From: Paracoccus contaminans
Lineage (GTDB): Bacteria > Pseudomonadota > Alphaproteobacteria > Rhodobacterales > Rhodobacteraceae
Assembly (NCBI RefSeq): GCF_002105555.1
Contig: NZ_CP020612.1
Location: 895,001-959,000, forward strand
Direction of reading: 5' to 3'
Length of the DNA stretch: 64,000 bases
In this document: one piece after another, positions 17,377 through 26,648 of the stretch
Layout of the letters: each line of letters begins with the position of its first letter
Position numbering within the stretch: position 1 is the stretch's first letter
Notes under the pieces: model-generated
The model's input: only the letters and a program-made list of their open reading frames with translations
What the model was told of the DNA's origin: nothing
The model's database searches: none
Translations under genes and position numbers: made by a program

Positions 17377-18405
17377 ATGATCCATCGACCCCTGCGCCGC
17401 CGCGCCCTGATGACCGCCCTTGCCGCGGCGACGCTTGCCGCGGCCATCCCTGCAGGCGCATCCGCGGCCGAGGCGGTTGACCTGGGCGTGCTGCGCCTGA
17501 CCAGCCACGCCCCCAGTTTCATCGCCTATGAGCGCGGCTATTTCCGCGACGAGGGGCTGGACGTGACGATGCAGTTCTTCGAGGCGGCGCAACCGATGTC
17601 GGTGGCGGTGGCGGCGGGGGATGTCGATTACGGCATGACGGCGATCACCGGCGGTCTCATCAGCCTTGCGGAAAAAGGCGCGCTCAAGGTGATCGGGGGG
17701 GCGCTGTCTGAATCGCCCGGTGTGCCGGGGGCGATGATCCTGGCATCGAACGCGGCCTATGCGGACGGGCTGACCGATCCATCGAAGATTGCTGGCCGCT
17801 CGTTCGGCACGACGACGGCGGGATCGTCCTTCCACTACATGCTGAACAAGGTTGCCGAGGCCAACCACATCCCCATGGCCGATATCCGCATGCGCCCGCT
17901 GCAGAAGGTGGGCGCCATCGTGGGGGCGCTGACCTCGGGGCAGATCGACGGCTGGATCATCCAGCCCAGCATCGGCAACGGCCTGGTCGCCGAAGGGCAT
18001 GCCAAAAAGATCGGCGATTTCAATGCGATCGACCCGAACTATCAGGTGACCGTCGTGTTCTCGTCGGCGGCGATGGCCAAGGACCAGCGCGCCACGACCG
18101 AGGCCTTCCTGCGGGCACTGGCACGGGGCGCGCATGATTATAACGCCGCCTTCGTCGATCACAGCGCCGATGCCGCCGAAATCGCGGCCCTGGACGGGAT
18201 CGTGCACAAATACGTGCAGGAAGACCTGCCCGATGCCGATTTCGCCCAGATGATGGCGACCACCTCGATGCGGATCAATGACGGGCTGGCGCTGTCGATG
18301 GGCTCGATCACCGACCAGCTTGAATGGTTCAAGCGCGAAGGCATGGTCAGCCCGGACATCACCAGCGAAACGCTGGTGGACAGCTCGTTCGTGCAGAGCC
18401 GGTGA
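17377..18405 (+). CDS. NitT/TauT-type ABC transporter substrate-binding protein
   Basis: This 342-residue periplasmic protein has an Arg-rich N-terminus and hydrophobic core (ALMTALAAATLAAAIPAGASA) typical of an exported protein. It then shows the NMT1/THI5-like fold start VDLGVLRLTSHAPSFIAYERGYF. Members bind nitrate, sulfonates, pyrimidine precursors or other small molecules. The ligand is not predictable here. GGGAGG lies upstream of the ATG. The ATPase and permease genes follow immediately, forming one import operon next to the decayed P450 region and the cob locus. Confidence 0.87.
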   Translation: MIHRPLRRRALMTALAAATLAAAIPAGASAAEAVDLGVLRLTSHAPSFIAYERGYFRDEGLDVTMQFFEAAQPMSVAVAAGDVDYGMTAITGGLISLAEKGALKVIGGALSESPGVPGAMILASNAAYADGLTDPSKIAGRSFGTTTAGSSFHYMLNKVAEANHIPMADIRMRPLQKVGAIVGALTSGQIDGWIIQPSIGNGLVAEGHAKKIGDFNAIDPNYQVTVVFSSAAMAKDQRATTEAFLRALARGAHDYNAAFVDHSADAAEIAALDGIVHKYVQEDLPDADFAQMMATTSMRINDGLALSMGSITDQLEWFKREGMVSPDITSETLVDSSFVQSR

Positions 18406-18421
18406 GCGGCAGGGACGCCTC

Positions 18422-19181
<760 letters not shown>

Positions 19182-19189
<8 letters not shown>

Positions 19190-20006
19190 CCCATCCGCGC
19201 CGCGCCCCGGCCCTGCGCAGCCGGGCCGGCCAGTCACCTTCCGGGGGGGCGGATTCGACCCCAGGCCCGTCCGCTTTGCCGGGCTGGCCAGTTTCGCGGT
19301 CATCATCGCCCTGATCGAACTTGGCACCCGCAGCGACGTCATATCCTCGATCACCCTGCCCCGGCCCTCGGCAGTGCTGGCCACGCTGGCGGACATGGCA
19401 CGCTCGGGCCTGCTGTGGCGGCATCTGGCGCCATCGCTGGAACGGCTTGCGGTGGGCGGGGCGATGGGCGCGGTGCTGGGGATCGCGGCCGGACTGATGA
19501 TCGGGCTGTTCAGCCTGGCGCGGTCGGTCATGGTGCCGCTGGTTTCGGCCCTGTTCCCGATCCCCAAGATCGCGCTGCTGCCGCTGTTCGTGATCTGGTT
19601 CGGGATCGGCGAGACATCGAAATACGCGCTGATCGCCTTTGGCACCTTCACGCCAACGGTCGTCGCGACCTTCGGCGCGGTGGACAATGTCGATCGGTCT
19701 CTGATCCGCATGGGGCAGAGCTTCGGCCTGCCCTGGCTTTCCATCCTGCGCAAGATCGTGCTGCCGGGTGCCCTGCCGGGCATCCTGTCGGGCCTGCGCG
19801 TGTCATCGGCCATCGCCATCATCCTGCTGGTCGCGGCGGAAATGCTGGGGGCAGAATACGGCATCGGCGCCTATATCCTGGAAGCGGGGTCGCTTTATAA
19901 CCTCGAACGGCTGTTTGCCGGTGTCGCCATCCTGTCGGCGGTCGGCCTTGTCGTCGGCGCCGCCATCGGCTGGCTGGAACGCCGCCTGCTGGGCTGGCGG
20001 GAATGA
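19182..20006 (+). CDS. NitT/TauT-type ABC transporter permease
   Basis: This 274-residue inner-membrane protein has about six helices. It has a BPD_transp_1 loop, [29 protein letters not shown], which contains the EAA-like coupling segment. GGAG precedes the ATG, which overlaps the ATPase gene. It completes the importer. A 109-bp gap then precedes cobQ, holding a GC-rich stretch but no recognisable riboswitch. Confidence 0.9.
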
Positions 20007-20115
20007 CAGCGGCAGATTGCCCCGCCGCCCCGCGCCTTGGGCGAACCGGGCCGGGCCGCCGGTCCGCCCTTCGGGCGGGGCGGCTGACGGGGGCGCGGCA
20101 GGCAGGGAAACACCT

Positions 20116-21561
20116 GTGCCCGCGCTGATGATCCAGGGCTGCGGCTCGAATGTCGGCAAGTCGCTGCTGGTGGCGGGGCTGTGCCGGGCGGCGCGGCGGC
20201 GCGGGATGAGGGTCGCGCCCTTCAAGCCGCAGAACATGTCCAACAACGCCGCCGTCACCCCCGAAGGGGCCGAGATCGGCCGCGCGCAGGCGTTGCAGGC
20301 GCTGGCGGCGGGGATCGCGCCCCATGCCGACATGAATCCCGTGCTGCTCAAGCCCGAAACCGATAGCGGGGCGCAAGTGATCGTGCAGGGGCGCCGCCAC
20401 GCGACGCTGCGGGCGCGCGAGTATGCCGCGCTCAAGCCGCAGCTGATGGGCGCGGTGCTGGACAGCTTTGCCCGGCTGAGCGCGGCGCATGATCTGGTGA
20501 TCGTCGAAGGGGCCGGCAGCCCCGCCGAGATCAACCTGCGGGCGAACGACATCGCCAATATGGGCTTTGCGCGGGCGGCGGATGTGCCTGTCGTGCTGGC
20601 CGCCGACATCGACCGCGGCGGCGTGATCGCGCAGGTCGTCGGCACGCAGGCGGTGCTGGACCCCGCCGATGCCGCGATGATCGCCGGTTTCGTCGTCAAC
20701 AAGTTCCGCGGCGATCCGGCGCTGTTCGAGGACGGCCACCGGATGATCGAGGCGCGGACCGGCTGGCGGGGCCTGGGCGTGGTGCCGTGGTTTCCCGCCG
20801 CCGCGCGCCTGCCGGCCGAAGATGCGCTGGACCTGCGCACGGGCAGCGGCGGCGCGGGCGTCACCATCGCCTGCCTGGCCCTGCCCCGCATCGCCAATTT
20901 CGACGACCTCGACCCCCTTGCCGCCGAACCGGGGGTGCGCCTGGTCATGGTTTGGCCCGGGCAGGTGATCCCGGCCGGGGCGCGGCTGGTCATCGTTCCG
21001 GGCAGCAAGTCCACCCGCGCCGATCTCGATTTCCTGCGCGCCGAGGGATGGGACATCGACCTTGCCGCCCATATGCGCCGCGGCGGGCATGTGCTGGGCC
21101 TGTGCGGGGGCTATCAGATGCTGGGCCGCCGCATCGCCGACCCGGACGGGATCGAGGGCGCGCCCGGCGAAACCGCGGGGCTGGGCCTTCTGGACGTGAC
21201 GACCGTGATGGGCCCGCACAAGCGCGTCAGGCGCAGCCTTGCCATCCACGCCGCCAGCGGGCTGCCGGTCGAGGGCTACGAGATTCACCTTGGCGAGACG
21301 GACGGCCCCGACCGCCTGCGGCCCTTTGCCCATGTGGACGGGCGGCCCGAGGGCGCGGTCTCGGCCTCGGGCCGCGTTGCCGGCAGCTATCTGCACGGGC
21401 TGTTCGCGGCCGACCGCTTTCGCGCCGCCTATCTGGCCGGGCTGGGCATCGCCGCGGGCGGTCTGGATCACGCCGCGCTGGTCGAGGATACGCTGGATGC
21501 GCTGGCCGCGCATCTGGAACGGCATCTGGACATGGATGCCCTGCTGGGCCTGGCGCGCTAG
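20116..21561 (+). CDS. cobQ: Cobyric acid synthase CobQ
   Basis: CobQ (481 residues) amidates four carboxylates of adenosylcobyrinic acid a,c-diamide with glutamine and ATP. The N-terminal synthetase P-loop is GCGSNVGKS at 8-16. The C-terminal class I-like glutaminase has Cys330 ([10 protein letters not shown]) and His427 (SYLHGLF). [14 protein letters not shown] is family-defining. The start is a GTG at 20116 with AGGGA 8 nt upstream; an ATG four codons later is an alternative. Its TAG stop shares a CTAG with the oppositely oriented cobC/cobD gene. Confidence 0.95.
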   Translation: MPALMIQGCGSNVGKSLLVAGLCRAARRRGMRVAPFKPQNMSNNAAVTPEGAEIGRAQALQALAAGIAPHADMNPVLLKPETDSGAQVIVQGRRHATLRAREYAALKPQLMGAVLDSFARLSAAHDLVIVEGAGSPAEINLRANDIANMGFARAADVPVVLAADIDRGGVIAQVVGTQAVLDPADAAMIAGFVVNKFRGDPALFEDGHRMIEARTGWRGLGVVPWFPAAARLPAEDALDLRTGSGGAGVTIACLALPRIANFDDLDPLAAEPGVRLVMVWPGQVIPAGARLVIVPGSKSTRADLDFLRAEGWDIDLAAHMRRGGHVLGLCGGYQMLGRRIADPDGIEGAPGETAGLGLLDVTTVMGPHKRVRRSLAIHAASGLPVEGYEIHLGETDGPDRLRPFAHVDGRPEGAVSASGRVAGSYLHGLFAADRFRAAYLAGLGIAAGGLDHAALVEDTLDALAAHLERHLDMDALLGLAR

Positions 21562-22514
21562 GCCAGCGCCCCGGCAAGGCGCGCCCATTCGGCCGGGCTG
21601 CCCGGCAGGCCCAGCCGCAGCCAATGCGGGGAATAGGGAAAGATGCGCGACCAGATGTGGTGGCGCGCCAGCCGTTCCTGCGCCTGCGCGGCGCCGGGCA
21701 CCGCATAGGTCCGGAACAGGGCCGTCCCGCCGACCAGCCTCCAGCCCGCCGCCTGTGCCAGCGCGTCCAGCCGGGGGCCCTCCTGCGCCAGCCGCGCGGC
21801 CGTGGCCCCGGCCCAGGCGGCATCGGCCAGCGCCAGCCGCCCGATTTCCAGCGCGGGGCCGCTGACGGGCCAGGGGCCGGCCATCGCGCCGATCCGGGCG
21901 ATGGTGCCGGCATCGGCAAAGGCAAAGCCCAGCCGCAGCCCGGCAAGCCCCCAGAACTTGCCGAAGGACCGCAGCACCGTCAGGCGCGCCCCGGCATGGG
22001 CGGCGACCGACAAGGCCGGGTCGGCATCGGCAAAGCTTTCATCGACGACCAGCCGCCCGACGCTGCGCGACAGATCCAGCAGCCGCGCCGGATCGTGCCG
22101 CCGCCCGTCGGGGTTGTTGGGGTTGACCACCACGGCCAGATCGGCGCCCGGCAGATCCTCGAGGCGGGCCGCCTCCTCGACGCGCCAGCCTGCCGATCGC
22201 AGGCAGGCGGCATGTTCGTTGTAGGTGGGGGCAAGCACGCGGGCCAGCCCCGGCGCGTCCAGCCGCGGCAGCAGCTGGATCGCCGCCTGCGCGCCGTTCA
22301 GCGCCAGCCCCGGCGCGTCGGTGGCAAAGGCGCGCGCGGCAGCCTGCATCAGCGCCCTGCCCGCCGCCGCGGTGGGCAGCGCGGTCCAGACCGCGGGGGG
22401 CAGCGCCGGCACCGGCCAGGGGCAGCGATTGATGCCGGTTGACAGGTCGATCCAGTCCTCGCCGCCAAAGCGGGCGCGCGCCGCGTCGACATCGCCGCCG
22501 TGATCGCGCCTCAT
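21558..22514 (-). CDS. cobD: L-threonine-O-3-phosphate decarboxylase (CobC; CobD in Salmonella)
   Basis: This 318-residue fold-type I PLP enzyme decarboxylates threonine phosphate to (R)-1-aminopropan-2-ol phosphate, the linker of cobalamin. The PLP lysine is in [15 protein letters not shown]. The N-terminal [20 protein letters not shown] and the ending in RLGLPG match the CobC family. It overlaps cbiB by 4 bp upstream and cobQ tail-to-tail. Its substrate would be made by the BluE-type kinase at 39838-40605. Confidence 0.92.
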   Translation of the reverse strand: MRRDHGGDVDAARARFGGEDWIDLSTGINRCPWPVPALPPAVWTALPTAAAGRALMQAAARAFATDAPGLALNGAQAAIQLLPRLDAPGLARVLAPTYNEHAACLRSAGWRVEEAARLEDLPGADLAVVVNPNNPDGRRHDPARLLDLSRSVGRLVVDESFADADPALSVAAHAGARLTVLRSFGKFWGLAGLRLGFAFADAGTIARIGAMAGPWPVSGPALEIGRLALADAAWAGATAARLAQEGPRLDALAQAAGWRLVGGTALFRTYAVPGAAQAQERLARHHIWSRIFPYSPHWLRLGLPGSPAEWARLAGALA

Positions 22515-23443
22515 GCCAACAGCGCCGCCAGCGCCAGACCGGCGGCCGCGGCCGCCATGGCGCGCCGATACAGCGCCAGCGCCGCCCCCAGATCGGCCGC
22601 GCCCGGATCGCGGCAGGCGCCGTTCACCCAGGGTTCATCGACACGGCGCGCGCCATAGATGCGCGGGCCGGACAGCCGCACGCCCAGCGCGCCGGCCATC
22701 GCCGCCTCGGGCCAGCCGGCATTGGGCGAACGGTGATGGCGGGCATCGCGCGCCATGCAGGCCAGCGCGGCCCCCCGGCGCCCCGATACCAGCGCGAACA
22801 GCAGCCCCGTCGCCCGTGCGGGGATCAGGTTCGCGGCATCGTCGATGCGGGCCGCGGCCCAGCCGAACGCCTCGTGCCGGGGCGTGCGGTGGCCTATCAT
22901 CGAATCGAGCGTATTGACGGCCTTGTAGGCCGCGATCCCCGGCAGGCCGGCGACCAGCCCCCAGAAAAGGGGCGCGATGATGCCGTCAGAGGTATTCTCG
23001 GCCAGGCTTTCGATCGCCGCGCGGGTGATCCCCGCGCCGTCCAGCGCCGCCGGATCGCGGCCCACGATCATCGCCACGGCGGCGCGCGCCGCCGGCAGAT
23101 CACCTTGCGCAAGGGGCCGGGCCACGGCCTGCACATGATCGTGCATCGAGCGCACCGCCAGCAGCGGCCAGGCCGCGACCGCGCAGAGGGCGGCGCCGGC
23201 AAGCCCCTCGCCGGCCAGCCGCTGCACCGCCCAGCCCGCCAGCGCGGCCAGCCCGATCACCGACAGCGCCAGCGCCGCGCCGCGCGCGCGCCGCGCGCCC
23301 CCGCGGTTAAGCCGCGCATCCCCTGCCGCGATCAGCGCCCCCGCCCAGGTGACCGGATGACCGATCCGCGCATGAAGCGGCGCGGGCCAGCCGACCGCGA
23401 CATCAAGGCCGAAGGCCAGCAGCATCGCGCCCGCATGGCTCAT
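22511..23443 (-). CDS. cbiB: Adenosylcobinamide-phosphate synthase CbiB (CobD)
   Basis: This 310-residue membrane protein joins aminopropanol phosphate to adenosylcobyric acid. It has the family segments GWPAPLHARIGHPVTWAG, a central AIESLAENTSDGIIAPLFW, and KAVNTLDSMIGH. Several hydrophobic helices are visible. The ATG overlaps the stop region of the cbtA side by spacing only (3 bp apart), and its own stop overlaps cobC/cobD. It lies downstream of cbtBA, so the riboswitch there may control it too. Confidence 0.93.
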   Translation of the reverse strand: MSHAGAMLLAFGLDVAVGWPAPLHARIGHPVTWAGALIAAGDARLNRGGARRARGAALALSVIGLAALAGWAVQRLAGEGLAGAALCAVAAWPLLAVRSMHDHVQAVARPLAQGDLPAARAAVAMIVGRDPAALDGAGITRAAIESLAENTSDGIIAPLFWGLVAGLPGIAAYKAVNTLDSMIGHRTPRHEAFGWAAARIDDAANLIPARATGLLFALVSGRRGAALACMARDARHHRSPNAGWPEAAMAGALGVRLSGPRIYGARRVDEPWVNGACRDPGAADLGAALALYRRAMAAAAAGLALAALLA

Positions 23444-23446
23444 CCG

Positions 23447-24364
23447 TCAGGCAGCAGCCCGCACAAGGGGCCGAGCCGGGCGCGCGGCCAGCCAGCCGAA
23501 GATCAGCCCGGTCGCGCCCCACAGCACTGCCTGCACCGCCAGCCCCGCCATGCGGAAACGCCACAGCAGGTCGGCGGGAAAATCCGCCGGCACCTCGTCG
23601 ATGCGCGGCAGCAGCAGCCCGGCGGCCAGCACCACGCCGCCATAGATCGCCGCGCCCGTCAGCGCCCCGTTCCAGCCATCGCCCGCCAGCCGGGCGCGGG
23701 CCGCCCCCACCGTGGCCGCCAGCACCATCGCCGCAAGCGAGATCGCCAGCATCAGAAAGAACAGCGCGGTGCGAAGGCCGATCGTTTCGGCATGGCCGAC
23801 AGCAGGCGGGTTGGCGGGATATTTCAGTTGAGGAACGACCACCGCGGCGATGAACCCCGCCAGCGCGATCAGCCCGGCACTCGCCCTGGGGTCCAGGCTC
23901 CAGGCGCGGCCCTGCACGGCGGCGAAGACCAGGGCCAGCAGCCCGCCCAGCGCCGCGCCATAGACCGCCGTTCCGGTCAGCAGCCCGATCCCGGCCTGCA
24001 CGGCGCGGCTGATCCCCTCGCCTGCCCCATGGCCGTGGGCATGAGCGCCGGCATGGCCTTGCGCCGCCCCCTGCCCGGCCGGGGCGGCATCATGGCCCCC
24101 GCCAAAGGCGCCGCCATGGCCCTGCCCGTGTTCATGGTCATGGTCATGGTCATCGTCATGGTCATGGTCATGGTCATGGTCATGGTCATGGTCGGCAGCG
24201 TGGCCCCCGGCCGCAAGGGCATTGGCGGCGCCCGTCTGCGCCGCCGTTTCAAGGGCGATGGCTTCGGCCAGCGGCGGCTCGCCCCAAATGCGGGCTGTCC
24301 CGAAGGCCAGAATGCCCGCGACCAGCCCGGCAATCATGCCGAGCAGCAGCAAACGTCCGGTCAT
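23447..24364 (-). CDS. cbtA: Cobalt transporter subunit CbtA with long His/Asp-rich loop
   Basis: CbtA (305 residues) is predicted to take up cobalt with CbtB. It has about six helices, beginning LLLLGMIAGLVAGILAF, and a conserved VVPQLKYPANPPAVGH segment. Residues about 55-105 are a metal-binding loop of alternating His and Asp (HDHDHDHD...), then Gly/His-rich. The His/Asp run is encoded by a hexanucleotide repeat. It follows cbtB by 9 bp and precedes cbiB by 3 bp. Cobalt specificity is inferred from the family and the cobalamin riboswitch upstream of cbtB. Confidence 0.9.
   Translation of the reverse strand: MTGRLLLLGMIAGLVAGILAFGTARIWGEPPLAEAIALETAAQTGAANALAAGGHAADHDHDHDHDHDHDDDHDHDHEHGQGHGGAFGGGHDAAPAGQGAAQGHAGAHAHGHGAGEGISRAVQAGIGLLTGTAVYGAALGGLLALVFAAVQGRAWSLDPRASAGLIALAGFIAAVVVPQLKYPANPPAVGHAETIGLRTALFFLMLAISLAAMVLAATVGAARARLAGDGWNGALTGAAIYGGVVLAAGLLLPRIDEVPADFPADLLWRFRMAGLAVQAVLWGATGLIFGWLAARPARPLVRAAA
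24132..24193. repeat. TCATGG hexanucleotide tandem repeat inside cbtA
   Basis: About ten consecutive TCATGG units, with one TCATCG variant, encode the alternating His-Asp tract on the minus strand. Units are multiples of two codons, so copy-number change alters loop length without breaking frame. Confidence 0.9.
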
Positions 24365-24373
24365 GTCAGCCTC

Positions 24374-24592
24374 TCAGTGGCAGGGAAAGCCCAGCAGATG
24401 GCGGGCGTCATGCACGAATTCATGCACGCCCGTGCCATCCAGAAGCGCGATCGCGCCCTGTTCGGTGCTGACGAAATACATCGCCAGCAACAGCACCAGC
24501 CCGGCAAGGACCGCCCAGGGGGCGATCTCGCGCAGGGGGATGGGTTGCGCCAGCGGCGGGGCGAACGGGGTCGGTGCGGCGGCTTGTGCCAT
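24374..24592 (-). CDS. cbtB: Cobalt transporter subunit CbtB
   Basis: This 72-residue protein has one membrane helix (APWAVLAGLVLLLAMYFVS) followed by the characteristic C-terminal HEFVHDARHLLGFPCH, a likely metal-binding motif. Small size, position before cbtA and an upstream cobalamin riboswitch identify it. GGAG lies 7 nt before the ATG. Confidence 0.92.
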   Translation of the reverse strand: MAQAAAPTPFAPPLAQPIPLREIAPWAVLAGLVLLLAMYFVSTEQGAIALLDGTGVHEFVHDARHLLGFPCH

Positions 24593-24643
24593 GCGGATCT
24601 CCTGCGGATACGGCGTCCGGGTTGAGACGATGCTGTCACCGCG

Positions 24644-24735
24644 AGGGTCTGACTTTCGCCGTAGCGGCGATTACAGTGGCGCGACCGTGCCGGATTTGCA
24701 CCGGACTTCCGCCGCGATGACGACAGCGGCACCCT
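24644..24735 (-). promoter_or_regulatory. Cobalamin riboswitch (compact form) upstream of cbtBA
   Basis: On the minus strand the conserved core GGAAGTCCGGTGCAAATCCG, followed by GCACGGTCGCGCCACTGTAA (plus positions 24671-24710), is followed by AAAGTCAGACCC. The outer stem pairs AGGGT (24731-24735) with ACCCT (24644-24648). It ends about 50 nt before the cbtB start, leaving room for a translational or transcriptional switch. Binding of adenosyl- or another cobalamin should repress cobalt uptake. Confidence 0.9.
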
Positions 24736-24790
24736 TTCACGGCGCCGGCGCGAAGTCAAAGCGCAATCGCCCCGCCGAGGAGAAAGACGG

Positions 24791-25339
24791 ATGACCGCCC
24801 AGCTTCTGCTGATCTGCGCAGCCCATGACGGATCGGGGCGCTTTCCCTCGGGCAGGCCGGCGGCCGCCCGCCTGCTGGCGGGGGCGGCGGGCCTTGCGCG
24901 GCAGGTGCCGCAGGGGGCGCGGGTGTTCCTGGCGCCCTGCCGCGCGAGCGCCGACACGGCGCGGGCCGCAGGGCTTTGCGGAACCGTCGATCCCGCGCTG
25001 GCGGAAGGGGCCTTTGGCCGCTGGGCCGGGCTGAGCCCGCAGGAAGCGGCGGCCCGTGACCCGCAGGCGCTGGCCGCATGGCTGGCCGATCCCGCGCTGG
25101 CCCCGCCGGGGGGCGAGGGCCTGGGCGCGGTGACGGCGCGGGTGGGCGCCTGGATGGAGGAGCAGGCCGCCCTGGGCGGCAGGGCCGCCGCCATCGCGCC
25201 GGCCATGAGCCTGCGCGCCGCGATCCTGTCGGCGCTGGGCGGGCCAGCCGCGATGGCCCTGCGCATCGACGTGCCGGCGCTGTCCCTCGTGCGGCTGACC
25301 CATGACGGCCGCCGCTGGGCCTGGCGGGCGGGCAGCTAG
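24791..25339 (+). CDS. Histidine-phosphatase-superfamily-like protein lacking the RHG motif
   Basis: The 182-residue protein has the layout of the phosphoglycerate-mutase/alpha-ribazole-phosphatase superfamily: a QLLLICAAHDGS start, LAPCRASADTARAAG, then GAFGRWAGLSPQEA and GGEGLGAVTARVGAW. The catalytic RHG triplet is replaced by AHD and the second His is not evident (AIAPAMSLRAAI), so phosphatase activity is doubtful. It starts 10 bp past a GAGGAG and ends sharing CTAG with cobO. It may be a degenerate alpha-ribazole phosphatase or have another role in cobalamin assembly. Confidence 0.6.
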   Translation: MTAQLLLICAAHDGSGRFPSGRPAAARLLAGAAGLARQVPQGARVFLAPCRASADTARAAGLCGTVDPALAEGAFGRWAGLSPQEAAARDPQALAAWLADPALAPPGGEGLGAVTARVGAWMEEQAALGGRAAAIAPAMSLRAAILSALGGPAAMALRIDVPALSLVRLTHDGRRWAWRAGS

Positions 25340-25962
25340 AACTCCACCCCCGGCTGGGCCTTGATCCCAGCCCGGAAGGGGTGCCTGACCAGCGTCATCT
25401 CGGTCACCAGATCGGCCAGCTCGACCAGCTCGGCCGGGGCGTTGCGGCCGGTCAGGCACACATGCGTCATGGGGGGCTTTTCATCCCGCAGGAAGGCCGC
25501 GACCTCGGCCGCGTCCAGATAGCCATAGCGCAGCGCGATGTTGATCTCGTCCAGCAGGACGAAGCGGATGGCAGGGTCGCGGATCAGCGCCCTGGCCTTG
25601 GCCCAGCCCGCCTGCGCCGCGGCGATGTCGCGCTCGCGGTCCTGCGTCTCCCAGGTGAAGCCCTCGCCCATCGCATGAAACTGGCACAGATCGCCGAACC
25701 GTTCGGTCAGCAGCCGCCGCTCGCCGGTATCCCAGGCGCCCTTGATGAACTGCACCACCGCGCAGGGCATCCCATGGGCGATGCAGCGCAGGATCATGCC
25801 GAAGCCGGACGAGGATTTCCCCTTGCCCGCCCCGGTATGGACGATCACCAGCCCCTTTTCGCCCGATTTGGTCGCCATCATGCGATCGCGCGCCGCCTTG
25901 ATGCGGGCCATCTTTTCGGCGTGCCGCGCATCGGCACCGGGGGCTGGGCTGCTGTCGGTCAT
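25336..25962 (-). CDS. cobO: Corrinoid adenosyltransferase CobO
   Basis: CobO (208 residues; BtuR/CobA type) transfers the adenosyl group from ATP to cob(I)yrinic acid a,c-diamide. The P-loop is HTGAGKGKSSSGFG, with VVQFIKGAWDTGER, MGEGFTWETQD and VLLDEINIALRYGYL all typical. The ATG at 25960-25962 gives the usual N-terminus with an ARHAEKMARIKAARD helix. It is transcribed away from the long riboswitch at 26025-26207, and its promoter lies in the 62 bp between them. Confidence 0.94.
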   Translation of the reverse strand: MTDSSPAPGADARHAEKMARIKAARDRMMATKSGEKGLVIVHTGAGKGKSSSGFGMILRCIAHGMPCAVVQFIKGAWDTGERRLLTERFGDLCQFHAMGEGFTWETQDRERDIAAAQAGWAKARALIRDPAIRFVLLDEINIALRYGYLDAAEVAAFLRDEKPPMTHVCLTGRNAPAELVELADLVTEMTLVRHPFRAGIKAQPGVEF

Positions 25963-26024
25963 CGGCGCTCTTTCCAGTTGCACGTTCCTTGACAAGCGCG
26001 GCCGGGCTGGCGCACCAAGGCGCT

Positions 26025-26207
26025 GCGCTGGTCCTGCCGCATGGCAGGCCAAGAGGGAATCGCGCAAGGCCCCGAAAGGCAAGCCAAAGCGCAGCCGCCC
26101 CCGCGACCGTGACCGGAAAGGTCGCCCTTGTGCCACTGGAGCAATCCGGGAAGGCGGGCGCCCGTTGGGGAAACCCAGAATCCGCAAGCCGGGAGACCTG
26201 CCAGCGC
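26025..26207 (+). promoter_or_regulatory. Cobalamin riboswitch (long form) upstream of DUF1636-cobW-cobN operon
   Basis: The closing stem pairs GCGCTGG (26025-26031) with CCAGCGC (26201-26207). Inside are AGAGGGAATCGCGCAAGGCC, GCCACTG at 26132-26138, AATCCGGGAAGGCGGGCG and GAATCCGCAAGCCGGGAGACCTGCC, the typical class I AdoCbl features including the late arms. About 95 nt follow before the first start codon. Cobalamin binding is expected to shut down the biosynthetic operon. Confidence 0.9.
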
Positions 26208-26302
26208 AACGGATGACGGGCGGACGGGGTGTTCCGCGACCGGATGGCGACCGCTGGCGGCGGCGTCCTTCGGACAGTTTGCGACCGCCGGGCGAGTGGC
26301 CG

Positions 26303-26644
26303 ATGACCGCGACGCTGCACGTCTGCATCACCTGCCGGGCCGGACAGCCCGCCGAGGGCGAACCGCCCGGTGCCGCGCTGGCCCGCGCGCTGGAGCCGGC
26401 CCCGCCCGGCGTCACGCTGCGCCCGGTCGAATGCCTGTCGGCCTGCGGCCAGGGCTGCGCCGTTGCGCTGTCCGGCCCCGGCAAGTGGACCTATGTCTAT
26501 GGCCGCCTGACGCCCGCCGACGCGCCGGCGATCCTGTCGGGTGCCGCGCTCTATGCCGACAGCGCCGACGGCATCGTGCCTTGGCGCGACCGGCCCGCGA
26601 TCTTCCGCAAGCAGTCGCTTGCCCGCATCCCCCCGCAGGAGTGA
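26303..26644 (+). CDS. DUF1636 family cysteine-rich protein
   Basis: This 113-residue protein starts with TLHVCITCRAG and contains ECLSACGQGCAVAL and PGKWTYVYGRL. Its thioredoxin-like-ferredoxin layout with several Cys suggests a metal or [2Fe-2S] site, as annotated for DUF1636. The molecular role is unknown. It is the first gene after the long cobalamin riboswitch and lies 4 bp before cobW, so a part in cobalt delivery or corrin redox chemistry is plausible. Confidence 0.82.
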   Translation: MTATLHVCITCRAGQPAEGEPPGAALARALEPAPPGVTLRPVECLSACGQGCAVALSGPGKWTYVYGRLTPADAPAILSGAALYADSADGIVPWRDRPAIFRKQSLARIPPQE

Positions 26645-26648
26645 CGCC

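Noticed and set aside
20007..20115. A cobalamin riboswitch before cobQ
   Set aside because: The 109-bp gap lacks the GCCACTG core and pairing arms found in the two other elements.
24132..24193. Short tandem repeats as a possible CRISPR array
   Set aside because: Six-base units have no spacers and lie in the cbtA coding frame as His-Asp codons.
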